A DNA stretch of 64,000 bases from Akkermansiaceae bacterium (GTDB lineage Bacteria > Verrucomicrobiota > Verrucomicrobiia > Verrucomicrobiales > Akkermansiaceae). Location of the stretch: the NCBI GenBank assembly GCA_015061985.1, contig SUVN01000005.1:43163-107162 (forward strand). The letters run 5' to 3'. Shown piece after piece: positions 1 to 9,708 of this stretch. The translations under genes and the position numbers were made by a program. The notes below the pieces were generated by a model. It worked only from the letters and a program-made list of their open reading frames with translations. It did no database searches and was not told the origin of the DNA. The first letter of the stretch is position 1; each line of letters starts with the position of its first letter.

Positions 1-3000
1 GATTTCATCCCCTCCTGCTCAGCGGTAACACCGAAATGCAGCACCCCTTTTCCCTGTGCGGGCAGGGTAATCTTCTGCGCTGTTGCGTTGCTGTCCGTAC
101 AGACTGTCCAGGTGTGTTCCCTGTTGGTCTTATTGGTGACGGTGACCGGCAGTTGCAGCGTGTCTCCCACGCTCATGAAAAGCGGGGTGCCGGCGGTGAG
201 GGACACATCTCGGTCTACCTTCAGCATAGCCTCCGTTCCACCGTAGCTTGCGCCGTCTTTCCCCACAGCCAGAGCAAACACGCGATATCGGGTCAGCGTG
301 TCCGGCATTGTTACCGCAGCTGAGAAGTTTCCCCTGTCATCCGTCTCCGTCATCGGACACCAAAATGCCACCGGGTTGAAATCCCGCCGCAAACGGGGAT
401 TCTGTAGAGCCTCCTCATTTTGCTGCGGCTCTGAGCAGGCGGGTAAATGTTCATCCCATTCACCGGCGACTTCTGACAGAGCCCTGGCGCGGTAGGCATT
501 TCCGGAATTCATTCTGTAATGCCCTGAAATATCATCATACAGAGAGGAAGATTGACGAGAGAACGCATCCGCATCCCCGGAACACTTTCGGCAAAGCATC
601 TCTGTCCAGCATTCAAGCTGTCGCGAGATGGCGCGGTAAAAATGATAGTCTTCATCCGGGCTATTCAGAAACAAATAGTCGGGGTAATGTAAATGCGGCC
701 GACAGAAAGCCGTTCGGATGCTGTTGATGTCGAGTTTGTCATGAGGCGACAGATTCAGGAATCCTTCATCCACCGCAAACAAACAGACCTGTGCCGGGCA
801 GGGCGTCCCATCATGACGAAGAACTTTCCCGCTGACAGTCGTTGAACTACCCGGTGCCAACGGAACGTCTGATTCATTCAGCGTTACTTTCAACTGCCTT
901 TCAGGGCGTTCGATTCGGATGTCAGATAATGAGCGTGCATGTTTCAGCCGATATTCGCCGTTTTCCGGCATGGCAAGGAGCAGATAGCAGAGATAAGCAC
1001 CTTCCAACTCGTCCGGCAGGGGAATGGAGAGTTCTTTCTGTCCTCGGTGGAGTTCTACGGGAATGAGATGAGTCTGTCTGCCCACAAGTACGGCCCATGC
1101 CCGGCAATCCACCGGGAAAGGATGTTCGATAACCTGTTTCAGCTGCCCATGGGTGACAGATGTTCCGTAAATGTGTGGGAGGGGCAGTTCGTTGTCCTCA
1201 TCAGAGTAGAGAGTTCGGGTGTATGTGCTTCGGTAGGGCCTACCCTGACTGTCTGTGCCGGTGATGTCATATTCAAGACGAATCGTTCCCTTGATGCCCG
1301 GCAGGTAGGGCTTCAGATTCAGCGGAACACCTTCTTCTGCATGCGCCGGTACGGTAACTTTTTCTGTGAATAGCAGCTGCTTTTTTACCCCCTCCCAAGT
1401 GAGCCCGCTTGCCGTGGGAATAGAATACGGAAGCTGCGCCTTTACTGAAATCTGCAGCTCCTGAGCTCTCGGCAGCGGCATCCCGTTACAGTCATACGTG
1501 CGTACATTACCGTTTTCTTCGATGCGACAATAGAAATCCGTGCAATGTATCAGCTTGCGTTTCCAAATCCGGTGGTACTCCATGCGTTCATTTCGGACGG
1601 ATATTTCCGCTATCAGGTAGCGTCCGTTACTGTCGCGAGAAGGGGGGATGCTTCCACGTAATTCGGCTGTTCCCAAGGCGCTCAGGGGCAGCGTGTGTGT
1701 TTCTTGATGTCCTCCGCAGAAGAGGGTAATTTCTGCTTCCCCATCGCTAACCGGAGTACCTGTGAGTGTCTTTGCTTCGATTTGCAGGGTATAAGCATCC
1801 GGGTTAAAGTCCCGATTGAGTGTTAATTCTGCCGTGGCATGGAAATCATGGCGACGGAATTCCTCGCAGGTGATGTATTCTGAACTCAATCGTGGCTCTT
1901 CCTCTGTGCCGAATACAATCTGATGCGACCCTATACTCTTGTCCTTTCCCTCCGGCAGGATGAATTCGGCACAGAACGTACCAAACGGTGAGATATCGAC
2001 CGCCTTTTCAGCAAGAATATCGGTATCCCCTCGCAATAACTGTAATTTCCCCTGAGTGGTTGAGGGCGTGCGGATATGCCCATCCTCCGACCATCCTCGA
2101 AGAACACCCCAGACATGCACCGTATCCCCCGGGCGATAATACGTTCGGTCAGTAATCAGTTGAGCCGTCTTATCCGATACAGAGGAAGAGTCATCGGTTT
2201 TCGAGTAGCTTATCTTCCGGCAGAGGTAGTCATCGCCATGTTGCACAAGCAGTGTGCCGTTTCTGATATCATGAGGAATGTGTATGCCCCCGTTGGTTGA
2301 AGGGATGTTTCTGACAGGACCGTCATCCATACGGATGCTTGCCTCTGCTGACTGAATGATATCCCCCGCACTGCGAGAGAGAAGATGCAGCAGACGTGTT
2401 TCATCTTCAAATACAGTCGATATATCCGTATAATTGACTACTCGATACAGGGTGGATTGAGCCTTCTCCGGCGCGATGCGGCAGATATCCTCCGTTGCTT
2501 GCAGGTTGATTTCCAGAAGGTAATATCCGTAAGACGGCAGGCCCTTGCAGAGCTGTTCACGCTGCAAGTTTGTTTCCACCGGCAGCGAGTCTCCCTGAAT
2601 ACCCGTGAGGTTGATGTGTCGGGGAGTTCCTGCTGCAGAAACGGCTTTAATGTTCTGAACCGTGCGGCAGATTTGTTCATCCGAAGATGTTTTCTCGAAG
2701 CCTTCTGAGTAGACGATGGCATCCAGAAGCTCCTCCAATCGGATAATTTCTTCCGGCGGGATGCGGTAAGCCGTCACTTCGATATGGCTGATGCCCATGC
2801 TTTTCAATATCCACGTTCCTCGAGAATGCTCCTTGCCGTCACCCATACGGAAAACAGCCTGTGGGCAAGCCGGATGAAGCTGCAGGGTATGCCGCTGCGG
2901 CTCGGTGCGTTTCAGCCCGGCAGCGGTGGATATATTGACGGGAACATCCAATTGAACTGTTCGGCCCAAGCCGCCGCTGACCCGAATGAGCAGGGAATCA

Positions 3001-4139
3001 GGAGTGCTGTTCCTGAAAGAGTAGCCATCTATCAGCTCTTCCTCATCTGCCCCGAGGAATGAAGAGAGCCGCAGCTGCCTCTCATCGGAATCGTATTCCG
3101 TCTGAGCCTGACCGGATATCAGCTGAAAAGTAACCGTCCCATCCTCTCCCTGCCATTTTCGGATAGTTTCATCTTCTGAGGGAACTGCCTTCTTGCCGTC
3201 AATGCTGATACTCAGTTCTCTGAGCAGGCGGTCGGCACTTTCGTGGGAAAGCGGAGCGTTGAATATCAGACTTATGTCGATATCTGCACTTGTGGAATCG
3301 GGGCCGACATCAAGATGATACTGCATTTCTGTGCTTGATTGCAGGGCTCGCTTCCCCGTGATGCCTTTGTCCAGAAGGCTACCGGACGTAAAGCCGCTTG
3401 TTTCTTCTGCCCGGGCTACCAGCTGCCATGGCCCCGGTGTTGACAATTCTTCCTCTGCCTGCACCAGTACGGTCTGCGGCAGCGGGGTATCCGGCGTCAG
3501 CGTTTCGGGATATTTCTGATAACGTTTCGGTAAGTTTTTAAGAATTTTGTTCATGAAATACGGCAGATTCAAGTGCCCATCCGTCTGTATATGTCGCATT
3601 TGAGCCGTCATTACCCGACAGGGGACTTCTGTTCCTTGCTCATTGATAAAGAAATAGCGGACAGGAGACTGCGGAGAGAATGCTTGGGCTTCCGCATGGT
3701 GAGCCCCCGCGACCGTTACCAGAAAAGAACATCGTTCCATCCCCATCACTTCCACGGCTTTCTGAGCAGCAGGGCGGCAGCGCAGGTGATAGACGGTTTC
3801 TTCCAAAGGCTGGCCATTGAGGAAGAATGCCTTTTCGGCCGGGAATTCCAGTTTGTACTCCGTTTGGTAACGGCAGCCCTCCGGGAAATCAATCCGCAGC
3901 ATGTCCTGCTGCTCCCAGTAAAGAGTGGGTACGTGTTCCTCATCACCGCTGATACTCAGTCCTTCTGCCTTATTGCCCGTCTTATCCTCTGTAACCATGG
4001 CTTCCGGCATGGGCAGGAATACGCTGTGCGGATACCTCTTCATCAGCTCCTTTATCAGCACCTCGCGCTCCGTTCCGGCCAACGCAAAACCGTAACACCA
4101 CCCGATGATGCACGCCAGTATGAAAAAGACTGTTCTCAT
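1..4139 (-). CDS. Alpha-2-macroglobulin family protein (MG domains), secreted; 3' end runs off the window
   Basis: Reading the minus strand from ATG at 4139 gives an open frame to the window edge (about 1379 codons), starting MRTVFFILACIIGWCYGFALAG (signal peptide). It contains RRDFNPVAFWCPMTETDDRGNFSAAVTMPDTLTRYRVFALAVGKDGASYGG, typical of the bacterial A2M (YfaS-like) family. Absent from the ORF track because no stop lies in the window. Confidence 0.85.
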   Translation of the reverse strand, partial: MRTVFFILACIIGWCYGFALAGTEREVLIKELMKRYPHSVFLPMPEAMVTEDKTGNKAEGLSISGDEEHVPTLYWEQQDMLRIDFPEGCRYQTEYKLEFPAEKAFFLNGQPLEETVYHLRCRPAAQKAVEVMGMERCSFLVTVAGAHHAEAQAFSPQSPVRYFFINEQGTEVPCRVMTAQMRHIQTDGHLNLPYFMNKILKNLPKRYQKYPETLTPDTPLPQTVLVQAEEELSTPGPWQLVARAEETSGFTSGSLLDKGITGKRALQSSTEMQYHLDVGPDSTSADIDISLIFNAPLSHESADRLLRELSISIDGKKAVPSEDETIRKWQGEDGTVTFQLISGQAQTEYDSDERQLRLSSFLGADEEELIDGYSFRNSTPDSLLIRVSGGLGRTVQLDVPVNISTAAGLKRTEPQRHTLQLHPACPQAVFRMGDGKEHSRGTWILKSMGISHIEVTAYRIPPEEIIRLEELLDAIVYSEGFEKTSSDEQICRTVQNIKAVSAAGTPRHINLTGIQGDSLPVETNLQREQLCKGLPSYGYYLLEINLQATEDICRIAPEKAQSTLYRVVNYTDISTVFEDETRLLHLLSRSAGDIIQSAEASIRMDDGPVRNIPSTNGGIHIPHDIRNGTLLVQHGDDYLCRKISYSKTDDSSSVSDKTAQLITDRTYYRPGDTVHVWGVLRGWSEDGHIRTPSTTQGKLQLLRGDTDILAEKAVDISPFGTFCAEFILPEGKDKSIGSHQIVFGTEEEPRLSSEYITCEEFRRHDFHATAELTLNRDFNPDAYTLQIEAKTLTGTPVSDGEAEITLFCGGHQETHTLPLSALGTAELRGSIPPSRDSNGRYLIAEISVRNERMEYHRIWKRKLIHCTDFYCRIEENGNVRTYDCNGMPLPRAQELQISVKAQLPYSIPTASGLTWEGVKKQLLFTEKVTVPAHAEEGVPLNLKPYLPGIKGTIRLEYDITGTDSQGRPYRSTYTRTLYSDEDNELPLPHIYGTSVTHGQLKQVIEHPFPVDCRAWAVLVGRQTHLIPVELHRGQKELSIPLPDELEGAYLCYLLLAMPENGEYRLKHARSLSDIRIERPERQLKVTLNESDVPLAPGSSTTVSGKVLRHDGTPCPAQVCLFAVDEGFLNLSPHDKLDINSIRTAFCRPHLHYPDYLFLNSPDEDYHFYRAISRQLECWTEMLCRKCSGDADAFSRQSSSLYDDISGHYRMNSGNAYRARALSEVAGEWDEHLPACSEPQQNEEALQNPRLRRDFNPVAFWCPMTETDDRGNFSAAVTMPDTLTRYRVFALAVGKDGASYGGTEAMLKVDRDVSLTAGTPLFMSVGDTLQLPVTVTNKTNREHTWTVCTDSNATAQKITLPAQGKGVLHFGVTAEQEGMK

Positions 4140-4260
4140 AGTTCTCTACCCTATATAATCCACATCAATGCCGAATCCGCAATAAAAAACAGCAAAAATC
4201 CGTGACAGGTGACGATATGTCTGAAAAATCTGCTTCACGCAGACAGAAAAGGGTGATAGA

Positions 4261-5700
4261 ATGATGCGCGAATGCGGCGTATCTATGAACGAAACCGCTC
4301 ACACCATGATGGAGGAACAACAGCAGGCCACGACCGATGTGGCACAGTTCATTCACGAGAAAAATACGAGACCGCTCGCGGAGGGGGAGTCCGTGGCCTT
4401 GCGCCCGGACGGTTCCATTTACATGGGAAACTATGCAGCTGAGCCCATTGAGCTGGTGCGAGTGGCCATTATCGGACTGAGTGAGCGAGGGATTCCGCAG
4501 ACGCTGCAATTTGTCTCCATCCCGCATTGTTCTGTGGTGGGGTTGTGTGATTTGCAGCCGGAAGCGGCTCATGAGGCAGCAGCCGAACTGGAAAAACGCT
4601 GTGGGCTTCGTCCTGCGGTGTTTGAGGATTATCTGCAGATGCTCGATGAGCTGAAGCCCGATGCCGTCTTTATCAATACGTCATGGGAAACGCATGCGGC
4701 CATGGCGGTGGCCTGCATGGAGCATGGGGCTCATGCTTTTGTAGAGGTGCCGCTGGCAACCACGATTGAAGGACTCTGGCAGATTGTTGATGCCTCTGAG
4801 CGCACGCATCGCCACTGCATGATGCTCGAAAATGTGAACTACGGGCGCGTGGAGCTCATGTTCCTGAACATGGTTCGACAGGGACTGGTGGGTGAGCCGG
4901 TTCATGCAGAGGCGGCTTACATTCACGATTTGCGCAGCCGTATGCTCAGCGATGCAGCGGCGGGCAATATCTGGCGCACCAGCCATTTCGCTGCCCGAAA
5001 CGGCAATCTCTATCCCACCCACGGACTGGGGCCTGTGGCTCAATACATGAGTCTGGCCCGGACGGAAGATACCTTTGACAGCATTGTGTCCATGAGCAGT
5101 CTTTCTCTGGGGCGCGCCGCTTTTGTGCAGCGGGAATTGCCGGAGGACCACCCCTGGCAGAATCTCGATTTCCGATGCGGCGATGTCAATACCAGCATTA
5201 TCCGCACCCGCGCGGGGCGCACCATCCTGGTGCAATGGGACGAGACAACACCGCGCCCGTACAATCGTAAGAATATGATTGCCGGCACGCTGGGCGTACT
5301 GGCCGGCTTCCCCACCCGCGTGGCAGGCGAGCACCTCAGCCCGCCTCCTGCTCCGGCTGATGATTCCTGCGGCGGCTTCAGCGGTGAGGATTGCTGCCAG
5401 TGGTACATGGGAGCAGAAGCAGAAGCTGACCTCTTTGCCCGTTATGAGCACCCGCTCTATGCCCGCCTGGGCGATGAGATGGCACGCAACGGAGGGATGG
5501 ATTTCATCATGCTCAGCCGCGTTATTGAGTGCCTGCATCGCGGTGAACCTCTCGACCAGAATGTGTACGAGGGGGCTTTCTGGTCTGCTGTCGGTCCGCT
5601 TTCGGAAATGTCGGTCTCGCAGGGCGGTGCCCCGCAGCATTTTCCCGATTTTACACGCGGTGACTGGTGCCATACCCCTCCTTTGGGGATTGTGAACTGA
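4261..5700 (+). CDS. Gfo/Idh/MocA family oxidoreductase, glycoside hydrolase family 109-like (start may be 4288)
   Basis: Rossmann start VRVAIIGLSERGIPQTLQF plus GH109-like ENVNYGRVELMFLNMVRQGLVGE and RNGNLYPTHGLGPVAQYM. Confidence 0.75.
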   Translation: MMRECGVSMNETAHTMMEEQQQATTDVAQFIHEKNTRPLAEGESVALRPDGSIYMGNYAAEPIELVRVAIIGLSERGIPQTLQFVSIPHCSVVGLCDLQPEAAHEAAAELEKRCGLRPAVFEDYLQMLDELKPDAVFINTSWETHAAMAVACMEHGAHAFVEVPLATTIEGLWQIVDASERTHRHCMMLENVNYGRVELMFLNMVRQGLVGEPVHAEAAYIHDLRSRMLSDAAAGNIWRTSHFAARNGNLYPTHGLGPVAQYMSLARTEDTFDSIVSMSSLSLGRAAFVQRELPEDHPWQNLDFRCGDVNTSIIRTRAGRTILVQWDETTPRPYNRKNMIAGTLGVLAGFPTRVAGEHLSPPPAPADDSCGGFSGEDCCQWYMGAEAEADLFARYEHPLYARLGDEMARNGGMDFIMLSRVIECLHRGEPLDQNVYEGAFWSAVGPLSEMSVSQGGAPQHFPDFTRGDWCHTPPLGIVN

Positions 5701-5809
5701 TTTTCGTAACAAAAAAATCAACTTTTCCTGATTATTATGCATGGTTGCATTGACAATTCCTGTCTTAACAGGTAAAATGACGATGCTCCTCCATGGTTTT
5801 TCTCCGGAT

Positions 5810-6403
5810 ATGAAAAAATTAGTGTTCGTCTTTTGTGTTCTGCTTGCGCTGGGAATTGCTGCGCACTATAACAAGGAAACTTTGATGGCATGGATGTCCC
5901 CGGAGAAAGAGGGCCCACCCACTCCTGCCGCTCCCAACGAAGCGAAGCCAGCGGCTCAGCCTGCTCCTGCGGAACAGCCCCCGGTCGAACCTGCTGTGGC
6001 AGAAGTTTCTGAGGAGGTGAAGGCTCTGCAGTTTGCCGCAGAAGGCGGGGATGCCGTGGCGCAGTGTAATTTGGGCCTTTGTCTGGAGTCCGGCGAGGGG
6101 ATTGCCACCGACGCTGCGGCTGCGGTCGAGATGTATCGCAAATCTGCGGAGCAGGGGAATGCTGCTGCGTGTTTCAATCTGGCGCGCTGCTATGTGAACG
6201 GGTTTGGCGTGGAGCCGGACGTGGCTCAGTTCATCAGCTGGTGCCGTAAGGGCGCAGAAGCAGGCAATGCCGATGCCATGTATACGCTGGGTATGTGCTA
6301 CAAGCAAGGTCTGGGAGTGGAGGCATCCGCTCAGGAAGCAGAGGTATGGCTTCGCAAAGCGGCTGACCTCAACCACGAAAAGGCAACCGCCGAGCTCAAT
6401 TGA
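5810..6403 (+). CDS. Membrane-anchored/secreted Sel1-repeat protein
   Basis: N-terminal hydrophobic MKKLVFVFCVLLALGIAAHY, Pro/Ala-rich linker, then about three Sel1-like repeats (AEGGDAVAQCNLGLCLESGEGIATD...). Confidence 0.75.
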   Translation: MKKLVFVFCVLLALGIAAHYNKETLMAWMSPEKEGPPTPAAPNEAKPAAQPAPAEQPPVEPAVAEVSEEVKALQFAAEGGDAVAQCNLGLCLESGEGIATDAAAAVEMYRKSAEQGNAAACFNLARCYVNGFGVEPDVAQFISWCRKGAEAGNADAMYTLGMCYKQGLGVEASAQEAEVWLRKAADLNHEKATAELN

Positions 6404-6429
6404 TATTTTTCCGCGAACTCGTAACAGAG

Positions 6430-6465
6430 AGCGGGCTCATGCACATCCGAATGCATGAGCCCGCT
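6430..6465. terminator. Bidirectional hairpin terminator between convergent genes
   Basis: Perfect 14-bp stem AGCGGGCTCATGCA / TGCATGAGCCCGCT with 8-nt loop. Confidence 0.8.
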
Positions 6466-6495
6466 TTGTCGTGTTGCGTAAGATGAAAGGGGAAA

Positions 6496-7698
6496 TCAAT
6501 ACCCCTGCCAGAACTTCAGTTCAGCAGCGGGGATGGAGTCTCCGGGCTTGAGAGAATCCCAGTTGAAGACGATGCGCGTGCGGAATCGGGAACCGTCGGG
6601 CTTGCCGAAGAGCAAGTCGATGGCCTGTTCACCGTTGCGGACGTTCTTCAGCCGCTGTAACTCGCAGAGGGGGATGCGGACGCTGCACGTCTGCCTACCC
6701 TTCCCGTCACGCTCACGAGCCATCAGGAAAGCAATGGCATCGTAATCGCGGTTGACGGTGTATTCCGGATCCTGAATGTAGGCATTCACGCAGAAATCCT
6801 CTTCGCAGCGCAGCGTCAGGTTCAGAGCCTGTCCATCATACACGATGCTGAGTCCTTCAACCGTGGGCTCAGCAGCATTGTCCGGATAGAACTGCGGTGC
6901 CTTGCCATCCACGGCGAAAGTCTCCGAACAGTCCAGAATGCTGCATGAGGAAGGAGTCAGATAGGTCGGCTTGAGCCCGAAAGTGTAATTGCCGCTGCCC
7001 ATCAGGGGAGTCCCCAGCTCGGCATTCATGCCGGTGGGCCCGTCATTGTGGGGAAGGTTGAGACCATGCCCCAGCTCATGCGCAAAACCGCCATACCACT
7101 TGGTGAGAAGTCTGCCCTGGGGCGTATTCTGTCCCAGATATTTGATATCGAAATCCGGGTAGTCCAGCGCAAAACAGTTGCGACCCAGCCCGTAGAACGG
7201 CACACCGCCGGGATTGCTGTTGCTGTACTCTTCGTCATAGTGCGTGGGCATGATAACGAAGGTGTGGTGGCTGAACTTCTTGTCGGGATGCGCATCAAAA
7301 TAGGCATTCACCTCTTCCAGACAGGCGTTGTGCCCGGTGCCGTAGCTGTATTCCTTGTGTCCCTTTTTACCGCGAATGAGGATGATGTCCACCTCTCCGT
7401 TGGGCAGCATATTCAGCCCGAATGCGCGCTTACCGTAGCCGTTGCGATCCATTTCCTTTGCGTAGAATTGCTGCAGATAGAGCAGCAATTCGCTGATGCG
7501 ACGCTGATAATCCGCAATCGGCTCATTGTCATTTCCCGTAAAATAGACCACATTGAGCTTGTTTGCCGGTTTTTCCAGCTCCACACTATCAGCCAGATGA
7601 GCCTTGGCCGCATCCGAAAAATGCTCCGGACAGGCTCCGCTGGCCACAGAAGCCATAGCAAGCACACTTATCGCAGAAAACCAAACAGGTGTCTTCAT
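6496..7698 (-). CDS. Secreted zinc metallopeptidase, metzincin-like
   Basis: Signal peptide MKTPVWFSAISVLAMASVASGA; zinc motif HELGHGLNLPH (HExxHxxNxxH) followed by PLMGSGNYTFG as a possible Met-turn. Confidence 0.7.
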   Translation of the reverse strand: MKTPVWFSAISVLAMASVASGACPEHFSDAAKAHLADSVELEKPANKLNVVYFTGNDNEPIADYQRRISELLLYLQQFYAKEMDRNGYGKRAFGLNMLPNGEVDIILIRGKKGHKEYSYGTGHNACLEEVNAYFDAHPDKKFSHHTFVIMPTHYDEEYSNSNPGGVPFYGLGRNCFALDYPDFDIKYLGQNTPQGRLLTKWYGGFAHELGHGLNLPHNDGPTGMNAELGTPLMGSGNYTFGLKPTYLTPSSCSILDCSETFAVDGKAPQFYPDNAAEPTVEGLSIVYDGQALNLTLRCEEDFCVNAYIQDPEYTVNRDYDAIAFLMARERDGKGRQTCSVRIPLCELQRLKNVRNGEQAIDLLFGKPDGSRFRTRIVFNWDSLKPGDSIPAAELKFWQGY

Positions 7699-7952
7699 GC
7701 CCTGATTCTATCAGTTTTTCTCCTCAGCCGCAAGCTGAATTTTCGCTCCATATCCGCGCAGAATATGTGCATGTATGTTTCGCATCCTTTCGGTTTGACT
7801 GTTGCATAATCGGTTGATAATGTCATTTCCGACATGAAATGAACATGAATTCAGCATCACGATTGTCATAGACAGATATATACGCAGAAACAGCTGAATC
7901 CACAGAGGAATCCAGCTGTTTACGTGTATGAAAAAAAAGGAGAGAAGAAGAA

Positions 7953-8582
7953 TCAGCCCTTGTTCTGGGCGGCTTGCATCTGGCGCTCCAGGGCGGCGTA
8001 CATGCGGCGGCAGTGTTTGTAGCCGCGCCGGCCTGCGAGCTGCTGCATGCTGCGGGTGGGGGAGCCCCACTCGATGACCTCAATTTCAACGATGCGGGTA
8101 GCCCACTTGCGCATGAGCGCCTTGGACGGATGGTAGATGTCGATGGTGGCGGTGCCGACAAGCGCGCTGCCATAGTCATCTACAATATAGGTGTAGGGCT
8201 CACCCTTAATCTTGAACTTGGTGCCCAAAGGATAAACCGACCAGTCGGCGGCCGCACTGCGAACCTCATCGGTGTACTTGAGGTAGGTGCCTGCTGCACT
8301 CTTGGGGCCGTAGGCAATATGGTCGCTTTCCGAATGCGTGTAAGCCGTCGTGCGTACCACGCGGTTCTTTTGCTTGGGATGGTAGTACGGCAGCCCGTGC
8401 TTATCGCGTCCGAGATTGGGTAAATCCTTATCCGGGGCAGCGCTGGGGCTGGGAGCAGCAGGGGGGATGAAGCCACTGCTGGTGGCGTGGGGATTGGCCT
8501 TGGCAGCATGTGCAGGCACAGCGGTGCCCGTCAGCAGAAGACCTACTGCGGCGGTCAGAGCGGTGGTGAGTTTTTTGAACAT
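7953..8582 (-). CDS. Secreted 3D-domain (double-psi beta barrel) protein
   Basis: Signal peptide MFKKLTTALTAAVGLLLTGTAVPAHA; RTTAYTHSESDHIAYGPKSAAGT ... YPLGTKFKI ... YIVDDYGSALVGTATIDIYHPS. Confidence 0.75.
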   Translation of the reverse strand: MFKKLTTALTAAVGLLLTGTAVPAHAAKANPHATSSGFIPPAAPSPSAAPDKDLPNLGRDKHGLPYYHPKQKNRVVRTTAYTHSESDHIAYGPKSAAGTYLKYTDEVRSAAADWSVYPLGTKFKIKGEPYTYIVDDYGSALVGTATIDIYHPSKALMRKWATRIVEIEVIEWGSPTRSMQQLAGRRGYKHCRRMYAALERQMQAAQNKG

Positions 8583-8735
8583 GTTGTCAGTTTGTATTGA
8601 AAAATGTAGCCCCTGTTTTTCGGAAATAACAGGTGTGTCAGAAGAGTCTATCACAAACCGGAATTTATGACAAGCAAATTCCTGCCTGTTTTGTCAAATT
8701 TTGCAAAATAATGAAAGATTGATGAAAGAATGTAA

Positions 8736-9686
8736 TCAGCGCCTGCGTACAGGCTTGTTTTTGCCTTTATCTTTCTTATCATCAGTATCTTCCTCTTTAT
8801 TTAGCTCCGGCTCAATGAAGGTTGCTGTCGGGTTGAGAACCGGGACAACATTGATGCCGGATATTTTTTTCCCGGTGGCTCGGGCGTGTTCCAGAATCAT
8901 ATGCAGACGATCCACCTGCTCGTAGATACCGTATACCTGCATGATGACGCTGATGCCACCCTCCAGCGTGAGGACTATTTTCCAGGACTTTGAGCGGAAA
9001 ATTTCGCGAACGGAGGGAATCTGGGTCAGTTGGTATGTGTTGAGCGCGGAAACGAGTTCTGTGATGGGACGGTACAACTCCTCGTCAATGCGAGTACCGG
9101 GTTTGAAGTCTTTCACGTCCGACGCATTGAGATACCACACGGGCAGCTCCATGACTTTGGCATGGTATTCCGGCATAACCGGGAAGAGATAACCGCGGGG
9201 GTCCATGAAGAGCTTCCGGCGCTGTCCCCTGTCTGCGGCGTTCTCCATCTCAACATAGACAATAGGAATGCGTTCCTCTACTTCAATACTGAGGGTATCC
9301 GGCAGCTCGGCGCGGATATGGGCTGATTCGATGCAGGGATTGCTTGTCAGTGCCGCCTCCATGCCGGATGCATCGAGGGTGGCCATATTGATGGCCCCCT
9401 CGATACCGAGCATCTGCATGACATGTTCCTTGGTGATGAAACCTCTGGAGGAGGCGTAATCCACATGTTCAATGCTGAGGCTGTACGCCTTTTCAATGGT
9501 GTAGGTGACAGCTCTGAAAATGCCGTAGCAGATGGGAATAATCAGCAGCAGAAGAAGGAAAATCCTGCGGAGCCGCTTGGCACCGCGCCGAACGGCCAGC
9601 CGACTGAACAACGCATCCTTGATGGAGAGTGCTTTCTCCAGGATTTTCACGTTGCCCTGTCGGCGGTACCTGTTTCCTTTTTTCAT
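8736..9686 (-). CDS. ftsQ: Cell division protein FtsQ (POTRA/FtsQ domain)
   Basis: Single N-terminal TM then SLSIEHVDYASSRGFITKEHVMQML...NPCIESAHIRAELPDTLSIEVEERIPIVYV; located after murCB and ddl. Confidence 0.8.
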   Translation of the reverse strand: MKKGNRYRRQGNVKILEKALSIKDALFSRLAVRRGAKRLRRIFLLLLLIIPICYGIFRAVTYTIEKAYSLSIEHVDYASSRGFITKEHVMQMLGIEGAINMATLDASGMEAALTSNPCIESAHIRAELPDTLSIEVEERIPIVYVEMENAADRGQRRKLFMDPRGYLFPVMPEYHAKVMELPVWYLNASDVKDFKPGTRIDEELYRPITELVSALNTYQLTQIPSVREIFRSKSWKIVLTLEGGISVIMQVYGIYEQVDRLHMILEHARATGKKISGINVVPVLNPTATFIEPELNKEEDTDDKKDKGKNKPVRRR

Positions 9687-9708
9687 GCTGTCCGAGTCTG
9701 CTGCGGCA

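Noticed and set aside
36-3062. Several small plus- and minus-strand ORFs in the first 3-4 kb
   Set aside because: All lie inside the single minus-strand alpha-2-macroglobulin frame.
4681-5742. 353-aa minus-strand ORF
   Set aside because: Antisense to the GH109-like gene.
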